The notes below the pieces were generated by a model. It was not told the origin of the DNA, searched no databases, and saw only the letters and a list, made by a program, of their open reading frames with translations. The position numbers and the translations under genes are program-made. This document shows positions 35,602 to 43,191 of a DNA stretch of 58,103 nucleotides, in pieces. The stretch lies in the NCBI RefSeq assembly GCF_020447315.1, contig NZ_JAJADQ010000018.1, positions 1 through 58,103 on the forward strand, written 5' to 3'. This stretch comes from Hymenobacter nitidus (GTDB lineage Bacteria > Bacteroidota > Bacteroidia > Cytophagales > Hymenobacteraceae). Numbering within the stretch: the stretch's first letter is position 1; each line of letters starts with the position of its first letter.

Positions 35602-36305
35602 ACCGTCCCTTGCGCTGTCTGATCACCGACGACGAACCCTTCGCCCGCAAAGGCCTGCAACGCTACGTGGAGCAGCTGGCCTTTTTGGAGCTGCGCGGCC
35701 TGTGCGCCGATGCGCTGGAACTGGGTGAACATCTGCGTCGCCAACCCATTGACCTGGTATTCCTCGACATCGAAATGCCCCAGCTGAGCGGGTTGGAGTT
35801 CCTGCGCCAGGCACCCGGCCCGCACCCGCAAATCATTTTCACCACGGCCTACGAACAGTACGCGTTGGCGGGCTACGAGCTCGACGTGCTCGACTACCTG
35901 GTTAAGCCGATTTCCTTCGAGCGGTTTGTGCGTGCCGCGGGGAAGGCCTACGATTACTTTCGGCTGCGTATTCAACCCGAGGCCAATCCCGGCTACTTCT
36001 TCGTGAAGGCTGACGGCCGGCTGGAGAAAGTGGTGTTTGCCGACATCCTCTTCGTGGAGGCGCTGGAAAACTACGTCACCATCTACACAGCCGAGCGCAA
36101 AATCATCACGCACTCTACCTTGAAGGCGCTGCTGGCCCGCCTACCCGTCAGCACTTTCGTGCAAACGCACAAGTCGTACTTGGTAGCCCTGCAGCACGTG
36201 GACTTCCTGGAAGGCAACGTGCTGCGGCTGCGCCAGCACCAGGTACCCATCAGCAAGCTGATGCGGCCCCAAGTACTGACGCAGCTCGGGCTTATGGACT
36301 TGTAG
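35598..36305 (+). CDS. LytTR-family response regulator
   Basis: 235 residues. Receiver domain (1-115) with CLITDDEPFA, phosphoacceptor Asp57 in LVFLDIEMP and conserved Lys in LVKPIS; C-terminal LytTR DNA-binding domain (about 135-235) with FFVKADGRLEKVVFADILFVEALENYVTI and the usual SYLVALQHVDFLEGN. It should be phosphorylated by the adjacent kinase and bind near promoters. The likely target is the acyltransferase gene of the same unit, which is inference. Confidence 0.9.
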   Translation: MNRPLRCLITDDEPFARKGLQRYVEQLAFLELRGLCADALELGEHLRRQPIDLVFLDIEMPQLSGLEFLRQAPGPHPQIIFTTAYEQYALAGYELDVLDYLVKPISFERFVRAAGKAYDYFRLRIQPEANPGYFFVKADGRLEKVVFADILFVEALENYVTIYTAERKIITHSTLKALLARLPVSTFVQTHKSYLVALQHVDFLEGNVLRLRQHQVPISKLMRPQVLTQLGLMDL

Positions 36306-36363
36306 TCGGACTAGAGATTAACCCTGTTCAGTTAAACGTCGAGTGGAAAACGGATAACCCTAG

Positions 36364-36492
36364 GCCACCCATGTAACCTTTGGACCAAACGTTTAACTAA
36401 GGCCAAGCACCTGCAGGCCACGCTGAGCTACTAACTCAACTGGCCGTAAAAGCTTAGCGTAATTTTATCCCCAGCTGCTACAAAAAGGACTT
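36364..36492. repeat. 129-bp inverted repeat, right arm
   Basis: Complement of 32880-33008 with a single mismatch at 36367. It ends 16 bp before the 12-bp partition-type repeats. Confidence 0.9.
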
Positions 36493-36507
36493 ATTTAAGT
36501 TGAATTT

Positions 36508-36540
36508 TACAACTAAAATTACAACCTAGACTACAACTAT
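36508..36540 (-). promoter_or_regulatory. 12-bp repeats beyond the RHH gene, possible parS part
   Basis: Three head-to-tail units of exactly 12 bp (TACAACTAAAAT, TACAACCTAGAC, TACAACTAT...), reading TAGTTGTA on the other strand. They overlap the stop codon of the ribbon-helix-helix gene. The same unit recurs between the two partition genes and before parA, as expected of sites bound by the small RHH partner of ParA. Confidence 0.65.
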
Positions 36541-36842
36541 TTTTGGTTGCGAGATTTCCTTTCCTTCTCGATCTTCTCCTTCACCGCCGACACGACAAAA
36601 TCGTGAATAGAGATCCGATCACGCTTGGGCAAGCTATCCTGGATAGCGCGGATCTGCGCCAGCTCACTCTCATAGATTTTGAAGGTGAAAGACTTCAGCT
36701 TATCCTCTTCCGGTTCTGGTTTGGCCGGAGTGGCAGCAGGCTTTTCCAGAACAGACCCACCTTTGTCAATCATTTCCTGCATCGCCGGATTTACGAGTGA
36801 CACAGGGGGAGTAGGAGGGAGGCCGAGCTTTGGTTTTTTCAT
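36537..36842 (-). CDS. ribbon-helix-helix partition/repressor protein (ParG/ParB-like)
   Basis: 101 residues. The N-terminal 45 are flexible and Pro-rich; residues 50-100 (KSFTFKIYESELAQIRAIQDSLPKRDRISIHDFVVSAVKEKI) form a ribbon-helix-helix, as in ParG, Omega or MetJ-like partner proteins. It follows parA by 51 bp. It probably binds the 12-bp repeats and stimulates ParA ATPase through its flexible N-terminus, thereby moving plasmid copies apart. Confidence 0.7.
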   Translation of the reverse strand: MKKPKLGLPPTPPVSLVNPAMQEMIDKGGSVLEKPAATPAKPEPEEDKLKSFTFKIYESELAQIRAIQDSLPKRDRISIHDFVVSAVKEKIEKERKSRNQK

Positions 36843-36883
36843 GAATCAGGTTGTTAACTAGCTTCTATTTAGACAAGCAATTC

Positions 36884-36907
36884 TAGTTGCAAATCAAGTT
36901 GTGGTTT
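36884..36907 (+). promoter_or_regulatory. 12-bp repeats between the partition genes
   Basis: TAGTTGCAAATC and AAGTTGTGGTTT in tandem, period 12, overlapping the 3' end of parA and preceding the RHH gene. Confidence 0.5.
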
Positions 36908-37571
36908 TGCTTGTCGTATTAGTTGCTTTCGCCGCCATTACTACAGTGCTACACAAGTCATTGACTTCAGCTATTGCTTTCTCGTCACCAGGCTTTAGTT
37001 CCAACACGCCCAGGCCAGCGGCAGCGGCATTGCCAAACGAAATCCGGTTACCCATAGCCGTCTCCAGAAACTGCAAGTACTCCGAGCTGCGAAGCAGTTC
37101 CGCGGCTTCCTCCTTATAGGTGCCACGTGCATCTGCCTTATTGATGAAGGTTAAGCAACGCAACGACGGGTTGAAAGGCGTTACCTCCGCAATCAGATTT
37201 TCCACTTTGCGCAGAGTCCAGATATCCAGTGACCGGGGAGCAAAGGGTACTAGGTACACGTGAGATATTGTCAAGGCCGAGCGTTGGCTTACCGTATCCC
37301 GTCCACCTGTATCGATAACAATGTCGTCACACTTAGTAGCCAGGCGCTGCACCTGGGCATTCAACTCCCGGCCGGTAACCTTTACCGCTGTATACCCTAA
37401 GTCGCCATCGAGAGTCTGATGGCGAAACGAAGTGAAGTCCGTTGCTGACTCCTGATCGTCGGCATCGATCAGAATTACGTCGCGTCCTTGCCGCAGCAGG
37501 TACACCGTTAGATTCGTGGCGACAGTGGTTTTACCACTACCCCCCTTGATACCGCCTACTGTGTAGATCAT
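36894..37571 (-). CDS. parA: ParA-family partition ATPase
   Basis: 225 residues. Deviant Walker A KGGSGKTT at residues 9-16, Walker A' LIDADDQESATDF and Walker B DDIVIDTGGRD. No N-terminal DNA-binding extension, so it is a type Ib (short) ParA. It should form ATP-dependent assemblies on the nucleoid and distribute plasmids with the RHH partner encoded downstream. First gene of the partition operon; repeats that its partner probably binds lie before its start at 37594-37629. Confidence 0.9.
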   Translation of the reverse strand: MIYTVGGIKGGSGKTTVATNLTVYLLRQGRDVILIDADDQESATDFTSFRHQTLDGDLGYTAVKVTGRELNAQVQRLATKCDDIVIDTGGRDTVSQRSALTISHVYLVPFAPRSLDIWTLRKVENLIAEVTPFNPSLRCLTFINKADARGTYKEEAAELLRSSEYLQFLETAMGNRISFGNAAAAGLGVLELKPGDEKAIAEVNDLCSTVVMAAKATNTTSKTTT

Positions 37572-37593
37572 GTTGTCAATATTGAACTGAGCA

Positions 37594-37629
37594 GAGTTGC
37601 AAACCTAGTTGTAAAACTAGTTGCGCGTT
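37594..37629 (+). promoter_or_regulatory. 12-bp repeats upstream of parA, probable parS/operator
   Basis: Three tandem 12-bp units: GAGTTGCAAACC, TAGTTGTAAAAC, TAGTTGCGCGTT, about 25 bp before the parA start. Such arrays upstream of type Ib par operons serve as both operator and centromere in other plasmids. Confidence 0.65.
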
Positions 37630-37806
37630 CACATCTAAGCAAGTGCCGGCTACAAATAAAATTGTGTTGACTGATGTAGCAAGAAAGTGCTGTTCTACTG
37701 AAGAAACAGCATTATCTAGAGTGTCACACCTATATTTAAGCTAAAGGATGCGCGATCAGGCACGCTGCCGCAGTCCTTAACCATCACCTAATGGGCGCTC
37801 TGTCAC

Positions 37807-38412
37807 ATGTATATACCAGCCGGTTTCGAGTTTGCTGACCACCCATCCCTGGTTGCCTTCCTCCAACGTTACAGCTTTGCGACCCTGATCAGTGTCGACC
37901 AAGGCCTGCCCGTGGCCACGCACCTGCCCTTTAGCATCCTTTCCGACGGCGCACAGCTACGTCTTACCGCGCACCTGGCCCGGGCCAATCCCCAATGGCG
38001 CTCCTGGGCAGGACAAGAGGTGTTGGTCATCTTTGCTGAGCCGCACGCGTACATTTCACCCACTCTTTATGAAAAGCGGGAAAGTGTACCAACCTGGGAT
38101 TACCTGGCCGTACACGCCTACGGTCAGGTACGCCTGCTGGAGAGCGAAGCAGACACGACTCAGGCCCTACAGCAGCTCATTGCCACGTATGAGCCGAGCT
38201 ATCAGGGACAATGGGACAGTTTGCCCGCCGCGTATAAAGCCGGTATGTTCCGGGGTATTGTGGCCTTTGAGATAGAAGTAACCCACCTGCAGGGCCAACA
38301 GAAAGTCAGCCAGAACAAATCAGCCGCCGAGCGCGCTGCCATTGCTACGCATCTGGCCAGCAGCGACGATGCACTGGCGCGCGAACTGGCTCCCTATATC
38401 CAGATAGGGTAG
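37807..38412 (+). CDS. FMN-binding PaiB-like regulator
   Basis: 201 residues. The FMN-binding split-barrel pattern of PaiB is clear: MYIPAGFEFADHPSLVAFLQRYSFATLIS, then THLPF, HLARANPQW and HAYISPTLYE. The C-terminal GMFRGIVAFEIEVTHLQGQQKVSQNKS closes the barrel. In Bacillus the PaiB protein lowers sporulation and protease genes; in Bacteroidota it is probably a flavin-binding protein of unknown partner. Monocistronic, after a 235-bp gap beyond the partition operon. Confidence 0.85.
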   Translation: MYIPAGFEFADHPSLVAFLQRYSFATLISVDQGLPVATHLPFSILSDGAQLRLTAHLARANPQWRSWAGQEVLVIFAEPHAYISPTLYEKRESVPTWDYLAVHAYGQVRLLESEADTTQALQQLIATYEPSYQGQWDSLPAAYKAGMFRGIVAFEIEVTHLQGQQKVSQNKSAAERAAIATHLASSDDALARELAPYIQIG

Positions 38413-38467
38413 GGGCCAGTTGCCTTTCGTTGGAATGTACCGGACTCAATTGTTCAGCAATTCGACC

Positions 38468-38615
38468 GTGGCTGTTGCAGAACTCGGTGCGGCCCTAATA
38501 AGCGAGGGTTTCAGGAACCAGTACCCGCTGCAAAAGCTCTCCAACAGCCTTTTACAGATAAATTATCGTTTCCAGTGCCGGTTTTGAACTGTCCAGAGAC
38601 TTCTGCAACAGCCAC
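38468..38615. mobile_element. MITE-like element (148 bp)
   Basis: 15-bp perfect terminal inverted repeats GTGGCTGTTGCAGAA and its complement, flanked on both sides by the direct repeat GACC (38464-38467, 38616-38619). No coding capacity. The GGCTGTTGCAGA-type ends occur in IS5- and IS1182-like elements, so a transposase elsewhere could move it. The right target duplication is followed by a copy of the 18-bp motif, which the insertion seems to have split. Confidence 0.8.
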
Positions 38616-38631
38616 GACCGTTTAAGTGAAC
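38614..38631 (-). promoter_or_regulatory. 18-bp recurring motif, interrupted by the MITE
   Basis: ACGACCGTTTAAGTGAAC; the GACC is the MITE target duplication. Joining the flanks without the MITE gives TCGACCGTTTAAGTGAAC, again close to ACCACCGTTTnnnTGAAC. Confidence 0.4.
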
Positions 38632-38640
38632 GCTCAAATG

Positions 38641-39126
38641 CTACCTGACCCCAGCTCGTATCACTTTGTTGAGATGCAGCTTGATCCTAAGTACCGGTGG
38701 GTGGTACATAGTCCACTCATGAAAGGTGACGGTATCGCCAGTAGGTAGGATACGCCGTGTCACCCGATCGTTACTAAGAGGTAGCGTATGCTGCTTGGCA
38801 AGCGCTTTCAGGTCCAAGCGCTGGTTCTGAGCACACGCACTTGCGACCACTAACACTTGATGGGCACCCAGCTGCACCAGATCACAGGGCTCTAAGATGC
38901 GTATCACGGTTTCTAGATCGTCAACGGACGACATTTCCACTTGCGTGCTATCGTCCTGCTGAGTTACTTTTAGGTAATACAGTTGAGTCGAATCGATAGG
39001 ATTGCGTTGGATATACGTCAGAAGCTGTTCCCGCACGGTGGCATTCGCTAATACAACAGCATAATGTGTAGGAGGCTTCTTCGTACAAGAGACCAGCAGG
39101 AGGAGCATACCGAACCATTTCAGCAT
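38641..39126 (-). CDS. small lipoprotein
   Basis: 161 residues with a signal peptide and lipobox LLVSC at residues 10-14. The mature part is of unknown family, with strands around QLYYLKVTQQDDSTQVEM. Its 5' flank (39135-39211) is the second copy of the 77-bp repeat, beginning only eight bases upstream of the start codon, so any promoter must lie in the repeat. This shows that the left edge of the window was also once the start of a similar gene. Confidence 0.65.
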   Translation of the reverse strand: MLKWFGMLLLLVSCTKKPPTHYAVVLANATVREQLLTYIQRNPIDSTQLYYLKVTQQDDSTQVEMSSVDDLETVIRILEPCDLVQLGAHQVLVVASACAQNQRLDLKALAKQHTLPLSNDRVTRRILPTGDTVTFHEWTMYHPPVLRIKLHLNKVIRAGVR

Positions 39127-39134
39127 AGAAATAT

Positions 39135-39211
39135 CGTGTAGTAAAAGAAGAGGAAATAGAGCCGTCCTAAAAGTTACCTTACATTAAATCGAGCGGCTTA
39201 GACCACCGTTT
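39135..39211. repeat. 77-bp direct repeat, copy 2
   Basis: Identical to positions 1-77. Lies between the divergent lipoprotein gene (38641-39126) and membrane protein gene (39302-39970), so it can hold promoters for both. Confidence 0.9.
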
Positions 39212-39219
39212 GCTTGAAC
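39202..39219 (-). promoter_or_regulatory. 18-bp recurring motif
   Basis: ACCACCGTTTGCTTGAAC, 82 bp upstream of the membrane protein gene. It straddles the end of the 77-bp repeat; the part after the repeat boundary still agrees with the motif, which suggests selection. Confidence 0.5.
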
Positions 39220-39301
39220 TCCTGCCTTTTTCATGCTCTCCCAAGTATGAAGCAGCGTGTTACCTTTGAGGGGCGTCCCAGAGTGGAAGCGAAGCGACAT
39301 C

Positions 39302-39970
39302 ATGTGGATTGTACTCTTTGTGTTTGGAGGCGTCATCGGCCTCTACCTGTTCCTTCTCCACTTCCTGCCCCGCTACCTTTCCCCTGAGGCTGTGCGGCGG
39401 CCTTTGCAATGGACACACTGGGGGAGCGGAGCATTAGTATTAGTGACCGTCCTGATAAGCAGTAGCAGTTGGGACCTGAGTATTCGCTACCCAACGCTTT
39501 TTTCTTTTGTCATCGTGGGCAGTGGGTTTATCGCGGGACTCCGTGTGAAGCTGGCCTTGATTTTTGGAAAGGGTAGGCTCCTTGCTCATTGGCAGTCGTT
39601 GCTCACTTCCCTGCTCATTCCCGTGCTATTCGTATGGGCGATCTTCCATCAGCGTGATATCGAGTATTGGGACGCGGACGTCAGCGTAGAGGTGACCAAG
39701 CACACCGACCCGTCCAGCGGTAGCCTGACGACCTGGGTGACGCTTTATCAGTCCCAAGGCATCCTATTTGAGCAGCACATAGGCTACCTGCACGCCACGA
39801 AGGCCAATCTGTACGACCACGATCATACGAACGAAGATTTCAACAATAAGGAGTGGTGGCACACCGTCCGCCACGTGACCGTCGAGGCCGACTCGCTGAG
39901 GGGAGTCGTTCAGCATCCTGAAGGGGACTATCCTTTTGTGGTGAGCAAGCACTGGAACCCTTCGAGCTAG
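39302..39970 (+). CDS. hypothetical membrane protein
   Basis: 222 residues. Four hydrophobic helices lie in the first 130 residues (about 1-22, 42-62, 70-90 and 105-125); residues 130-222 are soluble, with HATKANLYDHDHTNEDFN rich in His and Asp. Family not recognised. The ATG at 39302 directly precedes the first helix; an in-frame codon 15 residues earlier would prepend a charged stretch. The 430 bp after the gene (39971-40402) have no gene; they contain two partial motif-like sequences near 40160. Confidence 0.6.
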   Translation: MWIVLFVFGGVIGLYLFLLHFLPRYLSPEAVRRPLQWTHWGSGALVLVTVLISSSSWDLSIRYPTLFSFVIVGSGFIAGLRVKLALIFGKGRLLAHWQSLLTSLLIPVLFVWAIFHQRDIEYWDADVSVEVTKHTDPSSGSLTTWVTLYQSQGILFEQHIGYLHATKANLYDHDHTNEDFNNKEWWHTVRHVTVEADSLRGVVQHPEGDYPFVVSKHWNPSS

Positions 39971-40402
39971 GTGCTAGCACCTTCATCAGCGCCCGTCGAG
40001 GCCGCACGGCTGCCGGTCAAAGACAACAGTCCATCTACCGGGTAGAAGATTTGCTCGCTCTTTAAAGTGTTACCGCGTCGGTTCAAAATTGAGCTCCTTT
40101 TCCTGTACAACTCAGACACTGGGCGGTGGGGAGGAAAATAGCTCACGAAACAGCTGAAAACGGTTCAGAAAACTTGTTCAGCAATCAAAGTACAGGAAAG
40201 GGTATTCTTAAGATAAGAAGCCTGAACTCAGCTGTATGAGGAAAAGGACCTATTAGTATCTCCAAAGTAAAGGCATGGCCCATGAGGTTTTGATAGATGC
40301 GAGTCGCTAAAAATAGGTTGACCATAGCTCTATGGATTTACCCCAAAATTTGATAGCATTGTAGAATGCCTACATAGTGATGTAAGCAGTTAATCCTACT
40401 TT

Positions 40403-41212
40403 ATGCTCCGCTTAGTACGGCCGTTGGTTGTCTTCGATTTAGAAACCACGGGAACAGATACCGTCAATGATCGAATCGTTGAAATATCCATCCTGAAGAT
40501 ATTTGCTGACGGTACCCGTGAAACCAAAACTCGACGGTTGAACCCGGGGCGTCCTATTCCGGCCGCGGCCACGGCTGTGCATGGCATCAGCGACGCGGAT
40601 GTGGCCGCGGAGCCCACCTTTAAGCAGATAGCGAAGGGCTTATTGGTCTACTTGTCTGGATGCGACTTATGCACCTTCAATGGTAAGCGGTTTGATGTTC
40701 CTTTGCTGGCGGAAGAATTTGCGCTGGTCGGAGTAGACTTTCCTTCCTGGGACACGTCCGTCATTGACGTTTCTGACATCTACCGTATCCTAAACCCGCG
40801 CACCCTTGGCGCTGCGGTGACGCAATATCTAGGTCGTGAACACACGCAGGCCCATACCGCCGAGGCGGATACGGCGGCGACATTTGACCTACTCGAAGCG
40901 TTAGCCCATGGTCCATTATCTCATTTTCTACAAACCAGTGACCAGGTATGCGCCGATGAGCTGTTCTGCCCCAGCGGCCTAAGCGACTTCGGTGACGGGG
41001 TGCACCACGGCCGCTCGCGCGCCATCCGCATCGATCCGGCGGCCAAGATGATCCGCAACGCGGAGGGTATCATCGTCTGGAACTTCGGCAAGCACTTCGG
41101 CCAGCCGGTAACCCAGTCAGATCCGGGCTACATCACCTGGATCATGGGCAAGGACTTTGCCCAAACCACGAAGCTGACGGTGCGCAAAGTCTTGGACCGC
41201 CTCTTAGTGTAG
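40403..41212 (+). CDS. DnaQ-like 3'-5' exonuclease with ExoX-like tail
   Basis: 269 residues. DEDDh exonuclease fold: VVFDLETTGTD (motif I), TFNGKRFDVPLLAEEF (motif II) and HTAEADTAATFDLL (motif III with His and Asp). Residues of about 200-269 (WNFGKHFGQPVTQSDPGYITWIMGKDF) form the short domain found behind the exonuclease in exodeoxyribonuclease X-like proteins. It should degrade single-stranded or nicked DNA from the 3' end. It stands at the left edge of a group of DNA-processing genes, 108 bp from the TerB-like/BRCT gene. Confidence 0.85.
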   Translation: MLRLVRPLVVFDLETTGTDTVNDRIVEISILKIFADGTRETKTRRLNPGRPIPAAATAVHGISDADVAAEPTFKQIAKGLLVYLSGCDLCTFNGKRFDVPLLAEEFALVGVDFPSWDTSVIDVSDIYRILNPRTLGAAVTQYLGREHTQAHTAEADTAATFDLLEALAHGPLSHFLQTSDQVCADELFCPSGLSDFGDGVHHGRSRAIRIDPAAKMIRNAEGIIVWNFGKHFGQPVTQSDPGYITWIMGKDFAQTTKLTVRKVLDRLLV

Positions 41213-41320
41213 CGGCACGCTCGCGCGCTATGCATTTGATTACCCCTCAGTGGGCCACTGCCTCCGCACAGGTGCTTCCTGTATACTTATTTCTGCACTA
41301 TCCTTTTTTCCTTTTGTCTG

Positions 41321-41971
41321 ATGAGTACGTACCCCAACCCGCTGGACCTGCACGGCCAGCCGCTGCAACTCTTTAACCGCGCTAATAACACGGCCAAAGC
41401 CGTAGACCAACTCGTGGGCATCTGCACGGGCATCTTGGCCGACGGCGAGGTCAGTGAGCGCGAAGCCATTTTCTTTGCCGAGTGGGTACGCAAGCACGCG
41501 GCCGACACACCGGTCTGGCCACTGACCGCTGTACTGAGCCGGGTAGAGCGCATCTTCGAAGACGGTGTCTGTGACGCTGAGGAGCGAGCGGAGCTGCAAG
41601 AAGTGATGGAAACGCTGTGCGGCTTTATGCAAGCGCCCACTCCCCAGGCGGAGACGTTGTCGACTGCCTTGCCGCTGTGTGTACCGCAACCCCACCCGCT
41701 GGTGTTCAGCGACAAGCAAGTGGTAGTAACCGGCAAATTTGCCTACGGGGCACGCACGGCTGTATTTGAAGCCATTGATGCGCTGGGCGGGCAGCCCACC
41801 GATTCGTCTCCCACTCGCGCTACCGATTACCTGGTTATCGGCGTATTTGCCAGTCGCGATTGGATCAATACCAGCCACGGGCGCAAAATTGAAAAGGCTG
41901 TGCAGTTGCGTGACAAGGGCACTGGCATTCGTATTCTCTCCGAAGAGCACTGGCGCCAGTTTGTCAAATAG
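41321..41971 (+). CDS. TerB-like and BRCT domain protein
   Basis: 216 residues. The N-terminal 100 residues are helical with VGICTGILADGEVSEREAIFFAEWV, a pattern of TerB or TerB-like domains in which acidic residues may bind metal. The C-terminal 90 (LVFSDKQVVVTGKFAYGARTAVFEAIDALGGQPTDSSPTRATDYLVIG) form a BRCT domain like that of DNA ligase LigA and likely bind DNA ends or a partner. Same direction as the exonuclease; 66 bp to the next gene. Such a TerB-BRCT pair fits a DNA damage or anti-phage role, by inference. Confidence 0.8.
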   Translation: MSTYPNPLDLHGQPLQLFNRANNTAKAVDQLVGICTGILADGEVSEREAIFFAEWVRKHAADTPVWPLTAVLSRVERIFEDGVCDAEERAELQEVMETLCGFMQAPTPQAETLSTALPLCVPQPHPLVFSDKQVVVTGKFAYGARTAVFEAIDALGGQPTDSSPTRATDYLVIGVFASRDWINTSHGRKIEKAVQLRDKGTGIRILSEEHWRQFVK

Positions 41972-42036
41972 CAATGCTGTAGTTGAGCACCCACCGGCAT
42001 AGAACGCCTAACCCTTGAGTTACCCCACTCTTCTAT

Positions 42037-43191
42037 ATGAAAAAAATTCTACTTACGTTCTTATGCGGCTTCACAATGCAAGTGAGTTTTGGGCAGCAAT
42101 TGCTTGACGTCGCGGATCTGACGCTCAGATTGAGAGCTGGCGAAGAGAAAGACTTGTACTATTCGTTTGACGCCAGTGACCAAGTTGTCTATAGCTTTCA
42201 AGAAATTGATCGTAAGCCACTGAAAACCATTTCTATTGTGGAAGAGGCTTCGGGAAGCGTGAAGTACGAGGACTACGAGGTGACCCAGGTACATGCCAAA
42301 ACCATCCCCGTTTACAAACGAGGTGTCTACAAATTCCATTTCGTCAATGCCTCACTGCTGAAGGGCAAGGTGTGCAAAATCCGTATCCAGCGACAGCTGG
42401 CACCTGGCAGCCGGCCTGACTTCAATACCTCCGTGCGGTGGGTGGAGCAGGCCGATACGACCTACAACGTGTACACTAAGAAAGTCATTACCGGCTACCG
42501 GGAGTACGAGGTGCCGAAAACCCGGCGGGTATTAGCCCGGGTAGATACTACGATAATGCCCGTCTTAAACCGGGTTGAGTGGGTGCACTCCCAGATGAAC
42601 CTCGACCACCCAAACTACTCGTTGATTAACTTTAGCTTGCCAGTGAACGTGGCGGAGCCCAACCAGTTGTTGCCGTATCGCACGACAGAAGTAGTGTCCT
42701 GGGCCTACAGCCTCGGGGTAGGGGACTCCGGAAAAGCCTGGTATAAAGACGCTAACAAGAAGGCTACCGTCAAGGGCGCCGTAAAGGCAGGCGTAGCCGC
42801 AGGGCTGGCGACGGGTGGAACCGGCGCGCTAGCCATGTTAGCTATTGAGGGAGTATCGCTGTTTAGCAATCCGCCAAGTGGGGACAACTGCCTGTTCTCG
42901 GTCTTATTTAGCCGCAACGGGCAGAACTACGCACTCACCACCGTGGCGGGGAATAGCGTTGCCGCGTCTGGCCAAGTGACATCCTTAAAGCAAGGTACCC
43001 TAACGCTGAAGCTCGAAAACGACAACACCATTGACGCCATCAACGTGGACGTGAACATCGTAGCCTGTGTGGTTACCAAGATATATAAGGACGAGACGTA
43101 TTCGGTGAAGAAGAGTGAGCCCATCGAAGAGATGAAAACGATCAAAGAACCCAAGATTGCCATGCGCAAGGTGCCTATGCTGATGGACTAA
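42037..43191 (+). CDS. secreted hypothetical protein
   Basis: 384 residues with a signal peptide (hydrophobic residues 3-17, ending SFGQQ). The bulk is beta-strand rich; residues of about 255-275 (GVAAGLATGGTGALAMLAI) are a Gly/Ala-rich hydrophobic helix or glycine zipper. Family not recognised. Its 3' end overlaps the convergent helicase gene by 17 bp. It may be unrelated to the DNA-processing genes around it. Confidence 0.6.
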   Translation: MKKILLTFLCGFTMQVSFGQQLLDVADLTLRLRAGEEKDLYYSFDASDQVVYSFQEIDRKPLKTISIVEEASGSVKYEDYEVTQVHAKTIPVYKRGVYKFHFVNASLLKGKVCKIRIQRQLAPGSRPDFNTSVRWVEQADTTYNVYTKKVITGYREYEVPKTRRVLARVDTTIMPVLNRVEWVHSQMNLDHPNYSLINFSLPVNVAEPNQLLPYRTTEVVSWAYSLGVGDSGKAWYKDANKKATVKGAVKAGVAAGLATGGTGALAMLAIEGVSLFSNPPSGDNCLFSVLFSRNGQNYALTTVAGNSVAASGQVTSLKQGTLTLKLENDNTIDAINVDVNIVACVVTKIYKDETYSVKKSEPIEEMKTIKEPKIAMRKVPMLMD

